In this document: piece by piece, positions 62,271 to 64,000 of the stretch | How the letters are laid out: each line of letters begins with the position of its first letter | Numbering within the stretch: position 1 is the first letter of the stretch | Origin: Enoplosus armatus | Lineage: Eukaryota > Chordata > Actinopteri > Centrarchiformes > Enoplosidae | NCBI RefSeq assembly: GCF_043641665.1 | Contig: NC_092200.1 | Span: 7,757,694 to 7,821,693, forward strand | Direction: 5' to 3' | DNA: 64,000 bases | Program-made: the position numbers and the translations under genes | The notes under the pieces: generated by a model | Database searches by the model: none | What the model saw: only the letters and a program-made list of their open reading frames with translations | What the model was told of the DNA's origin: nothing

Positions 62271-64000
62271 ATTTTATTTTACTTTTAGTTTGCGAAGGAA
62301 AACATGACGCACATCACCTTGTTTGTGTTTATTAAAACAATGAGAGAGTGAAGCTTGTCAAAGTGGGTTGTGGGGACCCCCGGGGTTCCTTGCTTGCAGG
62401 GCAGGGAGGGATTCCCAGTAAGATGAGGAATAGTACATTTTTACTACATTTTAATGCACTATAACATATCTTAGGTGCAAAGAAGTTTAATTATCGACAC
62501 TTTTAGACACCTTCAGTTCAATGCAGATTCATATTAAAACAATAACAACTAAAAAACAGCTCGTATGAAGGCAAATGAGACAAAATTCTATCAAAATTGG
62601 GTAAAATGGCCTATTGGGTGTATTCGGGGATCCGTGACATGAACATCTGAGGCACCATGTGTTGAAATATAACCTGAAAATACACCTTTAGACAACACTG
62701 AAAACACTATTATCTGCTGGAAACATCTCACAATATATCTGCATGTAAAGGTTATTCTAACACCTGTAAGGTCAACTGGAGTCAGAGTAAGTTAGAGTCA
62801 GTTTGTCCCGGCCAAGGTTAAATGCGGAGGACAGAACTGCTGCAAGTCTCTGTGCTCACGTTTTAAACTGAGGCTGGAATAACGGTGTTTTCTTGAAAAT
62901 TGAATGTCAAAACATTTGATCTCTTTTTAACACAGAGCAACAACGCATTATTGGGTCTATTGTGGAATTGAACCTCTCTGATTTGCAGGATGGTCTAATG
63001 TGACATGTTGCTTCCAGTCGCCTCGTAACTGGCAGCAAAATGCATCCAAACTGAAACGTGACAGCCAAACAGTCTTCCCCGTCTGATTTCAAACGCTCAG
63101 GGATGTGTGTTTAAGTATTTTTGATGTTCTCATGTTCGCATGTCGTGACGCTGCGGTCGACCGAGAACTGGGTCCATATCCCTTTAAAAGAAATCAGTGA
63201 TGCAAACAAACTGTTTTGTGCACGGTGCTCAGGGTACCGAGTCGCGCCAAAGACAAAACTTTGGGTAACTTTGCTGACCAGCACTAAGTTTGTATTTCTC
63301 CTCCCAGGGCGCCACCGGGCTGCAGGGGCGGCTCAGCCGGCTCTCCGCTGGCGTTTGAACCCGAGGCTGCGCGTAAAGAACAGGAGGACCAGAGGAGCAG
63401 CAAGACTGAGACTGAGTGAGGAGCCTTTGAACAATTCAGCTAGAAAGTCAACAATCTGCTTTGTTTTTATTACTACAAGCAGGCATTGTCTGAGTGGGAG
63501 TAACTTAGATCCAGATTTCTAAAATGAACACAGGACCTACTTTGTTGTGTAATGTGATTGTTTGTGCGTCACAGGCCGGTCAGCCGCTTTGGTATGATAG
63601 ATTATTATTATAATTATTATTTGAGCTGTGATGACGTTTGCCACAAAACGTGTGTACGTTTTTTGGATGCAACAATAACCTGCTTCACAAAAACTGTTGT
63701 TTTAATTTGTATTTGTTAACCCTGCAATTTAAGATCGAGTCTAAACCAGGTTGAAAACACCCTACTCTTGACTTTTCACTTGTTAAATACAGGCTTTGTG
63801 CAAACTGAAGATAAGCTATTAAGTCTTATTACCTCAAATATGTGTTCAGGTTTAATCTGGGGTTTGTGTTAAAACGCGTATTGACAACTCATATGCACAC
63901 AGATTCATTGAACGCCACGTCACCAGGCTTCATGATGATCCTTCAGTAGCATTTTTCAATTAAAAATGGATTCTCGCTTTCTGATATTGCTGCATCGTAA
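62271..64000. other. en2 upstream flank
   Basis: AT-rich with one GC/CpG-rich patch at about 63300-63420, which starts after TCTCCTCCCAG. An open frame of 133 codons covers this patch but has no recognised similarity; it is better viewed as a possible enhancer or the exon of an upstream transcript. Confidence 0.45.

Noticed and set aside
63121..63522. 133-codon plus-strand frame upstream of en2
   Set aside because: Arg/Ala-rich by GC composition over a short patch only, no homology recognised.

Overview
This window is vertebrate nuclear DNA, almost certainly from a teleost fish. Genes are split by GT-AG introns, the non-coding DNA is AT-rich and full of microsatellites, and there are two copies of a hairpin-rich repeat that I recognise from many fish genomes. 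The gene order is the vertebrate SHH - RBM33 - (CNPY1) - EN2 block (human 7q36). I recognise three protein genes: the last exon of a sonic hedgehog gene (+ strand, cut by the left edge), a complete rbm33 (- strand, 19 coding exons, 1258 codons) and a complete engrailed-2 (- strand, two exons, 268 codons).

Layout. 1-609: end of the last shh intron, with a candidate enhancer. 610-1289: shh exon 3 (all of the Hint autoprocessing domain), then its 3'UTR. About 2.2-4.95 kb: spacer between tail-to-tail genes. About 5.0-10.4 kb: probable long rbm33 3'UTR. 10.4-31.4 kb: rbm33 coding exons, which I traced one by one; every exon-exon phase closes. 31.4-34.6 kb: divergent intergenic region. 34.6-57.1 kb: a probable spliced + strand transcript with a GC-rich start, non-coding 5' exons and a possible 69-72 codon small ORF split over two exons, ending at a consensus poly(A) signal. 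I do not recognise its product and it does not resemble CNPY1, the gene expected here. 57.1-61.6 kb: en2. 61.6-64 kb: en2 5' flank.

Functionally this is a developmental regulatory block. shh and en2 are tightly controlled embryonic genes, and rbm33 and the unrecognised transcript lie between them as bystander or host genes. Many intronic and intergenic stretches have balanced composition and homeodomain-like motifs and may be long-range enhancers, but only cross-species alignment can show that. The teleost genome duplication left two such blocks in some lineages (shha and shhb). I cannot settle which this is from the sequence alone; the Hint domain gives me a weak impression of the b copy.
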